Source: Oceanococcus sp051252075 (GTDB taxonomy: Bacteria > Pseudomonadota > Gammaproteobacteria > Nevskiales > Oceanococcaceae). From it: a DNA stretch of 18,469 bases. Shown in pieces: positions 1-6,936 of this stretch (the stretch's first letter is position 1; the number at the start of each line of letters is the position of its first letter). The notes beneath the pieces are model-generated. The model did no database searches and was not told the DNA's origin. It saw only the letters and a program-made list of their open reading frames with translations. The translations under genes and the position numbers were made by a program. The stretch is taken from assembly GCA_051252075.1 (NCBI GenBank), contig JBPOFU010000051.1, forward strand, positions 1 to 18,469. Reading direction: 5' to 3'.

Positions 1-1
1 C

Positions 2-400
2 GCTAGTGCTGCTGCAATTGCAGGCAAGCCTGCTGCGGAGCGCTATGACTTGAATATTTTGGCTGCAAATATAGAAGATGAGCCGGACAACACCACACGG
101 TTTTTGGTGATAGGCCGCCAGATTGTGCCGCCCAGCGGTAGCGATATGTCATCGATATTGTTGTCCTCTCATAACAAGCCAGGCGCGCTATACGACTTGC
201 TGCGTCCTTTTGCCGATGCCGGTGTCAACTTAACCCGTATTGAATCGCGCCCATCACGACGCGCGCAATGGGATTACAACTTCTTCGTCGATATTGAAGG
301 TCATTCTCAGCTGCCTGCGATTAAGCAGGTGTTGCAAGGCATGCAGGCCAATGCTGCGTTTTATAAATTCCTCGGGTCATATCCTAAGGCGGTCATGTGA
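2..400 (+). CDS. pheA: PheA, C-terminal part (chorismate mutase/prephenate dehydratase), 5' truncated
   Basis: This is the end of the bifunctional P-protein, which converts chorismate to prephenate and then phenylpyruvate in cytoplasmic phenylalanine synthesis. The reading frame is open from base 2, so the window cuts the gene; the chorismate mutase domain and most of the dehydratase domain lie upstream. Visible are the end of the dehydratase domain with the conserved TRF motif (NTTRFLVIG, about positions 90-117) and a C-terminal ACT domain. The ACT domain holds both phenylalanine-binding motifs, GALYDLL and ESRP, so feedback inhibition by phenylalanine is expected. The stop TGA (398-400) shares one base with the hisC ATG. 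An apparent TTG start at base 50 is internal and should be ignored. Identity is clear; only the N-terminal composition is unseen. Confidence 0.96.
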   Translation, partial: ASAAAIAGKPAAERYDLNILAANIEDEPDNTTRFLVIGRQIVPPSGSDMSSILLSSHNKPGALYDLLRPFADAGVNLTRIESRPSRRAQWDYNFFVDIEGHSQLPAIKQVLQGMQANAAFYKFLGSYPKAVM

Positions 401-1521
401 TGTCGGTTCCTAACTTTTCCGCGCTGGCCAATGCAGGCGTTGTTGGCTTGCGCGCATATGAACCGGGAAAGCCAGTAGAAGAGCTGGAGCGTGAGTTGGG
501 CATTAGCGACATCATCAAGTTGGCGTCGAATGAAAACCCATTAGGTCCTAGTCCTGCTGTAGAGGCTGTGCTGCAAGACGCTGGCGATATTGCACGCTAT
601 CCCGACGGCAGTGGCTTTCGCTTAAAGCGTTTGCTTGGCGATTCTTTACACATAGAGCCTGCGCAAATCACTTTGGGCAACGGTTCCAATGACGTTTTGG
701 AATTATTGGCGCGCACTTTTTTGCGTCCCGGCAGCAATGCGGTCTGTTCGGCTCATGCCTTTGCGGTCTACCCCTTGGTCACTTTGGCGGTTGGCGCTGA
801 GTTACGCCAAGTGCCAGCGTTGCCTGCAAATCACCCGCAAGCTTACGGTCACGACCTCAGCCGCTTTGCCGAGTTTGTGGATGACAATACGCGTTTGATA
901 TTTATAGCCAACCCAAACAACCCAACGGGGACATGGGTTGATCCAGCGGCAATTGAGCAGCTTTTGCAGCAACTCCCCGCAGACGTCATCGTGGTTTTGG
1001 ACGAGGCGTATTGCGAGTACCAAGATGAAAGCCAGCGGCCTGATGCTCTGGAATTACTGGCACGTTATCCGAATTTGGTCGTGACTCGGACTTTTTCCAA
1101 AGTCTTTGGCTTGGCGGCATTGCGTATAGGCTACGGTATATCGCATCCAGAATTGGCTGACTACCTCAATCGTATTCGGCAGCCGTTTAATAACAATGCA
1201 TTGGCATTGGCCGCGGCTGAGGTCGCTTGGCAAGATCAAGCTCACGTTGCGGCTTCGGTGGCGATTAACGCGGAAGGCATGGCGCTGTATGAGAGCCACT
1301 TGCCGGATTTAGGTTTAAGCATATTGCCCAGTCAAGCCAATTTTGTCTGTGTTGATTTCAAACGTCCGACAAAAACGCTTTTTGATGCCTTGTTGCGTCA
1401 AGGAGTGATTGTGCGGCCTTTGGATGGCTACGCGATGCCGCAGCATTTGCGCATCACCATAGGTACGCCTGAGGAAAATCAACGGTGCTTGCAAGCACTC
1501 AAGTTCGTACTCCAAGCATGA
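400..1521 (+). CDS. hisC: Histidinol-phosphate / aromatic aminotransferase, HisC family
   Basis: A 373-residue, fold-type I, PLP-dependent aminotransferase. Family motifs appear in order: LASNENPLGPSP (42-52), LGNGSND (92-98), AFAVYP (120-125), NPNNPTG (171-177), DEAY (201-204), and the PLP-lysine motif TFSKVFGLAALR with Lys234. I chose ATG 400 over the GTG at 397 because AAGGCGG (386-392) sits 7 nt upstream and the ATG overlaps the pheA stop as TGATG. HisC normally makes histidinol phosphate. Its position between pheA and tyrA, with no other his gene here, suggests a HisC2-type enzyme that transaminates phenylpyruvate and 4-hydroxyphenylpyruvate (or prephenate), as inferred for the Pseudomonas locus. 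Specificity cannot be read from the sequence, so a role in histidine synthesis remains possible. It overlaps tyrA by 4 nt (ATGA). Confidence 0.92.
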   Translation: MSVPNFSALANAGVVGLRAYEPGKPVEELERELGISDIIKLASNENPLGPSPAVEAVLQDAGDIARYPDGSGFRLKRLLGDSLHIEPAQITLGNGSNDVLELLARTFLRPGSNAVCSAHAFAVYPLVTLAVGAELRQVPALPANHPQAYGHDLSRFAEFVDDNTRLIFIANPNNPTGTWVDPAAIEQLLQQLPADVIVVLDEAYCEYQDESQRPDALELLARYPNLVVTRTFSKVFGLAALRIGYGISHPELADYLNRIRQPFNNNALALAAAEVAWQDQAHVAASVAINAEGMALYESHLPDLGLSILPSQANFVCVDFKRPTKTLFDALLRQGVIVRPLDGYAMPQHLRITIGTPEENQRCLQALKFVLQA

Positions 1522-2393
1522 AGCAACTTTGTTTGATTGGAGTGGGATTGATTGGCGGCTCTTTGGCCGCCGGATTACGCCAGGTCAAAGCCGTTGAACG
1601 CGTTACGGCATGCGCGCGGCGGCAGGAAACCCTGGATACAGCGCATTATCTTAATCTCATAGATTTTGGCAGCACTGATTTAGCCGAAGCATTAGCCGGT
1701 GCCGATATGGTGATGCTAGCGGTGCCCATGGGGGCATATCGCAAAGTCTTCGAAGCCTTAAAACCCATTTGGCCTGAGCATGCCGTGGTCACTGATGCGG
1801 GTTCCAGCAAAACCAGTGTGGTGCAAGATGCGCTGGCGGTATTTGGTGAGGTTCCGAGTAATTTCGTCCCCGGACACCCAGTTGCAGGCACCGAGCGCAG
1901 TGGTCCTGCAGCGGCTTTCCCAGAGCTGTATCGACATAAGCGTGTGGTATTGACGCCGCAGGGCAACACCGATTCAGAAGCGGTCGAAACAGTCACCGCG
2001 ATGTGGCAAGCCGTGGGTGCTGAAGTGCATTGCATGAGTGCCGAGCATCACGATGAAGTATTGGCCCTTACTAGCCATTTGCCGCACGTCATAGCTTTTC
2101 AATTGATCGAAACGCTGGCTCAGTTGGATGGGCAGCGCGAACTGTTTAGTTTCGCCGCAGGCGGGCTAAAAGATTTAACTCGTATTGCGTCGAGCAGTCC
2201 GCAGATGTGGGCTGACATTATGTTAGCCAATCGCGATGCTGTTTTGGCTAGTTTGGATCAGTACATGGGTGATATGGCACGGGTGCGTGAATTGATTGCA
2301 TCTGCCGATGCGCAGGCGCTGCAGGCTCATTTCGAACGAGCCAAAGATGCTCGTGACCGTTGGATACATACCGCAGAAGTGCATTCCGTATGA
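1518..2393 (+). CDS. tyrA: Prephenate/arogenate (cyclohexadienyl) dehydrogenase TyrA
   Basis: A 291-residue NAD(P)-dependent dehydrogenase that oxidatively decarboxylates prephenate (or arogenate) toward tyrosine. The N-terminal Rossmann motif IGVGLIGGS (about residues 7-15) binds the nucleotide. The segment GHPVAGTERSG carries the conserved active-site histidine region, and the helical C-terminal domain contains SHLPHVIAF and DLTRIASSSPQMW, typical of the family. I chose ATG 1518 because it overlaps the hisC stop as ATGA; an upstream in-frame TTG at 1485 lies inside hisC and would add 11 unrelated residues. No chorismate mutase or ACT domain is attached, so this is the short monofunctional form. 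In Pseudomonas this gene is fused to aroA; here the two are separate and overlap by 4 nt. Whether prephenate or arogenate is preferred is not visible. Confidence 0.94.
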   Translation: MKQLCLIGVGLIGGSLAAGLRQVKAVERVTACARRQETLDTAHYLNLIDFGSTDLAEALAGADMVMLAVPMGAYRKVFEALKPIWPEHAVVTDAGSSKTSVVQDALAVFGEVPSNFVPGHPVAGTERSGPAAAFPELYRHKRVVLTPQGNTDSEAVETVTAMWQAVGAEVHCMSAEHHDEVLALTSHLPHVIAFQLIETLAQLDGQRELFSFAAGGLKDLTRIASSSPQMWADIMLANRDAVLASLDQYMGDMARVRELIASADAQALQAHFERAKDARDRWIHTAEVHSV

Positions 2394-3706
2394 GCAGTCA
2401 AAACCCAATCAATTGGCTAGCCAGCCCCAGCAATACTGTGGGTGGCAGTTTGCAAGTGCCTGGAGACAAATCGATTTCACATCGCTCCGTTATGTTTGGC
2501 TCTTTGGCGAACGGGGTTACAGAAGTGCGTAACTTCTTGCCGGGCGCAGATTGTCGAGCGACTGCAGCTGCGATGCAGGCCATGGGGGTCAAGATAGAAA
2601 CCCTGGGTGAAAATCATTTGCGAGTGCACGGTGTTGGTTTGCGCGGTCTACAGGCGCCGCAGCAGGCTTTGGATTTGGGCAATTCCGGTACATCCATGCG
2701 CTTGTTTTGTGGCTTGCTCGCCGGACAAAGCTTTGACGCCACATTAACTGGTGACGCATCTTTAAGCCGTCGCCCTATGCGCCGAGTGACAGACCCATTA
2801 AGCCAAATGGGTGCACGCTTTAGCACGACGGATGCGGGTACCGCACCTTTGACTGTGCATGGCGGTTCCCGCATTCAGGCCATGCAGTATGCAATGCCCA
2901 TGGCCAGCGCTCAGGTGAAATCCGCGGTGCTGCTGGCAGGTTTGTACGCGCAAGGCGAAACCAGCGTGGTAGAACCGAAAGTGACGCGCGACCATACCGA
3001 GCGCATGCTGCGCGGCTTTGGTTACAAAGTTGAAAGCGATGGCAATCGTATTGCCTTGCGTGGTGGCGGTGAGTTGATTGCCAGTGACGTCGAAGTCCCA
3101 GGCGACCTGTCGTCTGCAGCGTTCTTTATGGTTGCTGCGGCCATACAGCCCGGCGCGACCATCCGTATCGACAATGTGGGATTGAATCCAACTCGAATCG
3201 GTGTGATTGAGATTCTGCGCCTTATGGGCGCGGAGATCGTAGTCAGTGATGAGCGCCTGAGCATGGGAGAGCCCGTCGGTACGGTAAGCGTTACCGGCAC
3301 AGAGCTTAAGGGTATAAACATCGGTGCCGATTTGGTCGCTTTAGCAATTGATGAATTGCCGGTCCTGTTTATTGCTGCGGCCTGTGCGCAGGGGCAAACC
3401 GTAGTCACCGGAGCCGAGGAGTTGCGAGTCAAAGAAAGTGATCGCGTGGCCTCCATGGCAGAAGGTTTGCAAGCCGTCGGGATAGACGCGCAAGCGCAGC
3501 CCGATGGCATAGTCATCGAAGGCGGGCGGCTACAAGGTGGGTGTATTAACAGCTACGGAGACCACCGCATCGCGATGGCCTTCGCAGTGGCCGCGCAACG
3601 AGCCGAAGCGCCTATAGAATTGCAAGATTGCGCCAACGTCGCGACCTCTTTTCCCAGCTTCCTCGAACGTGCGGCCCAAGTCGGCATGCTGGTGCAAGCT
3701 CGGTGA
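2390..3706 (+). CDS. aroA: EPSP synthase (3-phosphoshikimate 1-carboxyvinyltransferase), class II-like
   Basis: A 438-residue enzyme that joins phosphoenolpyruvate to shikimate-3-phosphate, the sixth step of the shikimate pathway. Motifs from ATG 2390: PGDKSISHRS (24-33, phosphate-binding Lys27), LGNSGTSMR (96-104), GDASLSRRPMRR (121-132), SAQVK (173-177), RDHTER (200-205), NPTR further on, ELRVKESDR, and GDHRIAM near the end. The set GDKS, SAQVK, NPTR and RxHTE matches the class II group known from Agrobacterium CP4 rather than the E. coli type. However, Gly100 occupies the position where CP4 has the alanine linked to glyphosate tolerance. The start overlaps the tyrA stop as ATGA, and an in-frame ATG at 2360 lies inside tyrA. 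Flux through this gene supplies chorismate for the pheA and tyrA branches encoded just upstream. Confidence 0.96.
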   Translation: MSSQNPINWLASPSNTVGGSLQVPGDKSISHRSVMFGSLANGVTEVRNFLPGADCRATAAAMQAMGVKIETLGENHLRVHGVGLRGLQAPQQALDLGNSGTSMRLFCGLLAGQSFDATLTGDASLSRRPMRRVTDPLSQMGARFSTTDAGTAPLTVHGGSRIQAMQYAMPMASAQVKSAVLLAGLYAQGETSVVEPKVTRDHTERMLRGFGYKVESDGNRIALRGGGELIASDVEVPGDLSSAAFFMVAAAIQPGATIRIDNVGLNPTRIGVIEILRLMGAEIVVSDERLSMGEPVGTVSVTGTELKGINIGADLVALAIDELPVLFIAAACAQGQTVVTGAEELRVKESDRVASMAEGLQAVGIDAQAQPDGIVIEGGRLQGGCINSYGDHRIAMAFAVAAQRAEAPIELQDCANVATSFPSFLERAAQVGMLVQAR

Positions 3707-4368
3707 GCAATGCTCCGGTCATTACCGTTGATGGTCCAGGTGGAGTAGGCAAGGGCACCTTATGCCGCGGTTTAGCCCGTGAACTAGGCTGGCACTATTT
3801 AGACTCTGGTGCCTTGTACCGTTTATTGGCTTACCAGGCCGCGCAAAACAAGGTTCCACCTGACCAGACGGCAGCATTAGCCGCAGACATGGACATCGTA
3901 TTTAGCTTGGATGACAACGAGGTGTTTTTAAACGGATCGCCGGTTGCGTCTGTCATTCGTAACGAGACTGTGGGTGAACTGGCTTCGCAGATCGCTGTGC
4001 GTGCCGATGTGCGTCAAGCCTTGCTGGAAAAACAGCGTCAGTTTGCTCGTGCTCCTGGCCTTGTAGCCGATGGTCGCGACATGGGGACTGTGGTGTTTTC
4101 GGACGCACCTTTAAAGGTATTTCTTGAGGCTAGCCCAGAGGTACGCGCACGGCGCCGCGAAAAAGAATTGCTGGATGCAGGAAAAACCGTTATATTTGAA
4201 AAGATTTTTCGCGAAATTTGTGAGCGAGATCAGCGAGATCGTAATCGCATTGAAGCACCTCTACGACCTGCGCAGGATGCGCAAGTTCTGGATAGCACAG
4301 GCAAAAATGCCAGTGAAGTCTTGCAACTGGTCATGCGATGGGTGCGTCAACGACATCTGATCGTTTGA
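3703..4368 (+). CDS. cmk: Cytidylate kinase (CMP/dCMP kinase)
   Basis: A 221-residue cytoplasmic kinase that phosphorylates CMP and dCMP with ATP. The P-loop GPGGVGKGT (about residues 11-19) begins the protein. DGRDMGTVVF and the following RARRREKEL, together with the RDQRDRNR segment, match the CMP-binding and lid regions of E. coli Cmk (227 aa). I chose GTG 3703 because it overlaps the aroA stop as GTGA and puts the first strand (VITVDG) at the usual distance from the N terminus; an upstream in-frame start at 3628 lies inside aroA. There is no clear Shine-Dalgarno sequence, so translation probably depends on coupling to aroA. The neighbourhood aroA-cmk-rpsA is highly conserved in gammaproteobacteria. 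Confidence 0.96.
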   Translation: MSNAPVITVDGPGGVGKGTLCRGLARELGWHYLDSGALYRLLAYQAAQNKVPPDQTAALAADMDIVFSLDDNEVFLNGSPVASVIRNETVGELASQIAVRADVRQALLEKQRQFARAPGLVADGRDMGTVVFSDAPLKVFLEASPEVRARRREKELLDAGKTVIFEKIFREICERDQRDRNRIEAPLRPAQDAQVLDSTGKNASEVLQLVMRWVRQRHLIV

Positions 4369-4403
4369 TCAAAACTCACCAGTAACCGAAGAATCACCTA
4401 CTG

Positions 4404-4435
4404 AATCCGCCATGGATGGCGGATTTCTTGTTTTT
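4404..4435 (+). terminator. Possible attenuator after cmk (alternative reading of leader hairpin I)
   Basis: The perfect inverted repeat at 4404-4425 is followed by a T-rich tract (4424-4435, interrupted by C and G), so it could act as a weak rho-independent terminator or attenuator between the aromatic operon and rpsA. The broken T tract and the GGA loop make the S1-leader reading at least as likely; both could hold. Confidence 0.35.
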
Positions 4436-4490
4436 GACTGTTGCGGCAAGGATTGCTGCAGCTTGTATTTATTTGTTGGAACATTTTTTA
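4404..4490 (+). promoter_or_regulatory. rpsA leader with GGA-loop hairpins (putative S1 autoregulatory initiation region)
   Basis: Two clear stem-loops precede rpsA. Hairpin I (4404-4425) has a perfect 9-bp stem, AATCCGCCA/TGGCGGATT, closing the loop TGGA. Hairpin II (4440-4462) has a 10-bp stem with two G-U pairs and the loop GGA (4450-4452). A weaker third element (4474-4483) also presents TGGA. The intervening sequence and the bases before the ATG are AT-rich, and no proper Shine-Dalgarno sequence exists. From memory, the E. coli rpsA initiation region likewise lacks a Shine-Dalgarno sequence and uses hairpins with GGA in their loops, through which S1 represses its own synthesis. The match is by structure only. 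Confidence 0.6.
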
Positions 4491-6173
4491 ATGTCTGAAA
4501 GTTTTGCAGAACTCTTTGAAGCGAGTTTATTGGCCGGCCAGAGCATGCAGCCTGGCGCCATTGTCCATGCCACTGTGCTGGAAATTAAAGCCGATGTTGT
4601 CATCGTCGACGCCGGACTAAAATCCGAAGGCGTTATCCCACTGGAAGAATTCAAAAATCTCGCAGGTGAGATTGATATTCAAGCTGGTGATGACATTGAA
4701 GTCGCATTGGAAGCCGTGGAAGACGGTTTTGGCGAAACCAAACTCTCCAAAGAAAAGGCCGAGCGCATCCGCACTTGGGACCGCCTCAATAAGGCGCACG
4801 AAGACAAAGCTATTGTCATCGGCACCATTTCTGGCAAGGTCAAGGGTGGTTATACCGTTGATGTGGATCGTGTCCGGGCATTCTTGCCGGGTTCATTGGT
4901 CGATATTCGCCCTGTTCGCGACACCTCCTACTTGGAAGGTAAGCCATTAGAATTTAAGGTCATTAAACTGGATCGTCTGCGCAACAACGTTGTTGTATCG
5001 CGTCGTGAAGTTTTGGAAGCCGAATACAGCCAAGAGCGCGAAATGCTGTTGGAACGCCTGCAAGAGGGCGTGGTCTTGACTGGTGTGGTCAAGAACCTGG
5101 TCGATTACGGTGCATTCGTAGACTTGGGTGGCATTGACGGTTTGCTGCATATCACTGATATGTCTTGGAAGCGCGTTAAAGACCCATCCGAAGTGATCGA
5201 AGTCGGTCAAGAAGTTGAAGTTAAAGTACTGAAATTCGACCGTGAGCGCATGCGCGTTTCCTTGGGTCTGAAACAACTGGGCGACGATCCTTGGATCGAC
5301 ATTGCTCGTCGTTACCCTGAAAACACCCGCATGTTCGGTAAGGTCACCAACATCACCGATTACGGCTCCTTCGTGGAAATCGAAGACGGTGTGGAAGGTT
5401 TGGTTCACGTATCCGAAATGGATTGGACCAATAAGAACTGCAACCCGAATAAGACTGTTCACGTTGGCCAAGAAGTCGAAGTCATGATTTTGGACATCGA
5501 CGAAGAACGTCGTCGTATCTCCTTAGGCATGAAGCAATGCGTGCCGAACCCTTGGGAAGAGTTCGCGCAAAACCATCAGAAAGGCGACCGCGTTGCGGGC
5601 ACCATCAAGTCCATCACTGATTTTGGTGTATTCATTGGCTTGGATGGCGGTATCGACGGTTTGGTTCATGCCTCTGATGTGGCTTGGGACATGGATGGCG
5701 AAGAAGCATTGCGTCAATTCCAAAAAGGTGAAGAAGTTGAAGCGACTGTATTGGCTATCGAAGCCGGTCGTGAACGCATCTCACTGGGTATCAAGCAGTT
5801 GCAGACCGATCCTTTGACCAGCTTCATGGCTGAGCATCCTAAGGGTTCCATCGTGACCGGTAAGGTCGTTGAAGTTGAGCAACGTGTGGCCAAGATTGAA
5901 CTGGCTGAAGGCGTTGAAGGCTTCTTACGTGCTTCTGACATTGCGCGTGAGCGTGTTGAAGATGCGCGCACTGTGCTGAATGTCGGTGATGATGTTGAAG
6001 CTCGCATCGTAACGATTGATCGTAAGAATCGTACCCTTGGCGTTTCCATTAAGGCCAAGGAAATGTACGACGAAGATCAAGCGATGAAAGAGTACGCCGA
6101 TGGTGCGGAAGAAGAAGGTGCCACTACCATGGGTGATTTGCTCAAGCGTCAAATCGAAGGTCAGGACTCCTGA
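4491..6173 (+). CDS. rpsA: 30S ribosomal protein S1
   Basis: A 560-residue protein, close to the 557 residues of E. coli S1. It binds mRNA on the 30S subunit and helps unfold and load it for initiation. Six S1 (OB-fold) repeats can be followed at roughly 19-85, 103-169, 190-258, 275-345, 362-432 and 449-515. Repeats 3-5 show the recurring pattern of VDYGAFVDLGGIDGLLH and TDYGSFVEIEDGVEGLVH. I chose ATG 4491 because the protein then begins with the typical SESFAELFE; the open frame continues upstream to 4416, but those residues are hydrophobic, unlike S1, and lie over the leader hairpins. Expression is probably autoregulated through the leader. A hairpin and a terminator follow the gene. Confidence 0.98.
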   Translation: MSESFAELFEASLLAGQSMQPGAIVHATVLEIKADVVIVDAGLKSEGVIPLEEFKNLAGEIDIQAGDDIEVALEAVEDGFGETKLSKEKAERIRTWDRLNKAHEDKAIVIGTISGKVKGGYTVDVDRVRAFLPGSLVDIRPVRDTSYLEGKPLEFKVIKLDRLRNNVVVSRREVLEAEYSQEREMLLERLQEGVVLTGVVKNLVDYGAFVDLGGIDGLLHITDMSWKRVKDPSEVIEVGQEVEVKVLKFDRERMRVSLGLKQLGDDPWIDIARRYPENTRMFGKVTNITDYGSFVEIEDGVEGLVHVSEMDWTNKNCNPNKTVHVGQEVEVMILDIDEERRRISLGMKQCVPNPWEEFAQNHQKGDRVAGTIKSITDFGVFIGLDGGIDGLVHASDVAWDMDGEEALRQFQKGEEVEATVLAIEAGRERISLGIKQLQTDPLTSFMAEHPKGSIVTGKVVEVEQRVAKIELAEGVEGFLRASDIARERVEDARTVLNVGDDVEARIVTIDRKNRTLGVSIKAKEMYDEDQAMKEYADGAEEEGATTMGDLLKRQIEGQDS

Positions 6174-6191
6174 TTCTTTAGTTCCGTTGCG

Positions 6192-6224
6192 TAGCCGTGG
6201 TTCAGAAACTTTGAATCACGGCTA
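6192..6224 (+). other. Long hairpin just downstream of rpsA
   Basis: TAGCCGTGGTTCA (6192-6204) pairs with TGAATCACGGCTA (6212-6224): 13 bp with one G-U pair around a 7-nt loop. No T tract follows, so it is more likely a 3'-end stabiliser or processing element of the rpsA mRNA than a terminator. Confidence 0.6.
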
Positions 6225-6255
6225 TGTCACTGGAATTTCTAGATATTTTTAGGTA

Positions 6256-6284
6256 GGCTCGGTTGTCCGCAACCGGGCCTTTTT
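6256..6284 (+). terminator. Rho-independent terminator between rpsA and ihfB
   Basis: The GC-rich stem GGCTCGGTTG (6256-6265) pairs with CAACCGGGCC (6270-6279) through 10 bp including one G-U pair. The loop is TCCG, followed directly by TTTTT (6280-6284). This should end the rpsA transcript, so ihfB-lapA-lapB would need a promoter in 6285-6352 or read-through. I found no well-spaced promoter there. Confidence 0.85.
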
Positions 6285-6352
6285 ATTGAGGGCGATCGAT
6301 AATACTCAATCCGGCTTGCCTACAGCACCGCATTGGGGGTATCGGGAACACT

Positions 6353-6646
6353 ATGACCAAATCAGAATTGATAGACCGACTGGCCATGAGCCAAAGGCAC
6401 TTGTCCCACAAGGATGTAGAACTTGGGGTTAAATTGTTGTTGGACACCATATCCGACGCCTTAGCAGATAACGAACGTATAGAAATCCGTGGCTTTGGCA
6501 GCTTTTCCTTGCATCATCGGCCAGCGCGCACCGGGCGCAATCCGAAAACAGGTGAAGCGGTGGCGATCCCGGAAAAGCGGGTGCCGCATTTCAAACCGGG
6601 TAAGGAACTGCGTGAGCGCGTCAACGACGAGTTCCAGGGCGAGTAA
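6353..6646 (+). CDS. ihfB: Integration host factor subunit beta
   Basis: A 97-residue DNA-bending protein of the HU/IHF family; the beta subunit pairs with IHF-alpha, encoded elsewhere. The N-terminal MTKSELIDRLA is typical of IHF-beta. IEIRGFGSF lies in the central strand region, and the DNA-intercalating arm motif GRNPKTGE is followed by KRVPHFKPGKELRERVN. Length fits the family (94 residues in E. coli). A GGGA at 6344-6347 lies 5 nt upstream of the ATG as a ribosome binding site. The stop shares one base with the lapA ATG (TAATG). The rpsA-ihfB-lapA order is common in gammaproteobacteria. Confidence 0.96.
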   Translation: MTKSELIDRLAMSQRHLSHKDVELGVKLLLDTISDALADNERIEIRGFGSFSLHHRPARTGRNPKTGEAVAIPEKRVPHFKPGKELRERVNDEFQGE

Positions 6647-6936
6647 TGCAAAAAATCATCGTTTTGATCGTGCTCATCGCGATGTTTTGCATGGGCGCAG
6701 CATTCAGTTATCACAATCCACAACCGGTAACTCTGAATTATTTAATCGGTCAAGCTGATGTGCCGGTGGGCGCGCTGCTCATGTCGGTGACGGCTGCAGT
6801 GATATCGCTGATGGTGTTAATGGCTTGGCTATTGGCTTTGCCAGGGCGTGCAGAACGCTTGCGTTTGCGTCGCCGCTTAGAAAGGGCGGAAAAAGAGCTC
6901 GATAAGTTACGTCAGTTGCCGCTCAAGGATGGGTGA
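6646..6936 (+). CDS. lapA: Lipopolysaccharide assembly protein A (LapA, DUF1049)
   Basis: A 96-residue inner-membrane protein. A first membrane helix spans about residues 3-21 (IIVLIVLIAMFCMGAAF) and a second about 42-63 (VGALLMSVTAAVISLMVLMAWLL). A charged cytoplasmic tail follows (RAERLRLRRRLERAEKELDK), likely a short coiled coil. This layout and the adjacent lapB identify LapA (YciS in E. coli), which cooperates with LapB in balancing lipopolysaccharide synthesis and transport. Its ATG overlaps the ihfB stop by one base, and its end overlaps lapB by 8 nt, so the three are probably translationally coupled. Confidence 0.9.
   Translation: MQKIIVLIVLIAMFCMGAAFSYHNPQPVTLNYLIGQADVPVGALLMSVTAAVISLMVLMAWLLALPGRAERLRLRRRLERAEKELDKLRQLPLKDG

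Noticed and set aside
3022..3516. 164-codon antisense open frame in aroA
   Set aside because: Low-complexity composition mirroring aroA codons, with no family resemblance or ribosome binding site evidence.
4434..4469. TTGACT and TGTATT as an rpsA promoter
   Set aside because: The spacer is 24 nt; the alternative TTGCGG at 17 nt matches only 3 of 6 bases and would start transcription within the leader structure.
4416..4490. In-frame N-terminal extension of rpsA starting at ATG 4416
   Set aside because: The extra 25 residues are hydrophobic and unlike any S1, and the ATG lies within leader hairpin I.
4947..5471. 174-codon antisense open frame in rpsA
   Set aside because: It is a by-product of the codon pattern of the repeated S1 domains, has no recognisable domain, and lies within a certain gene.
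6298..6303. GATAAT as a -10 element for ihfB
   Set aside because: No acceptable -35 at 16-18 nt upstream; that space is occupied by the terminator stem and T tract.
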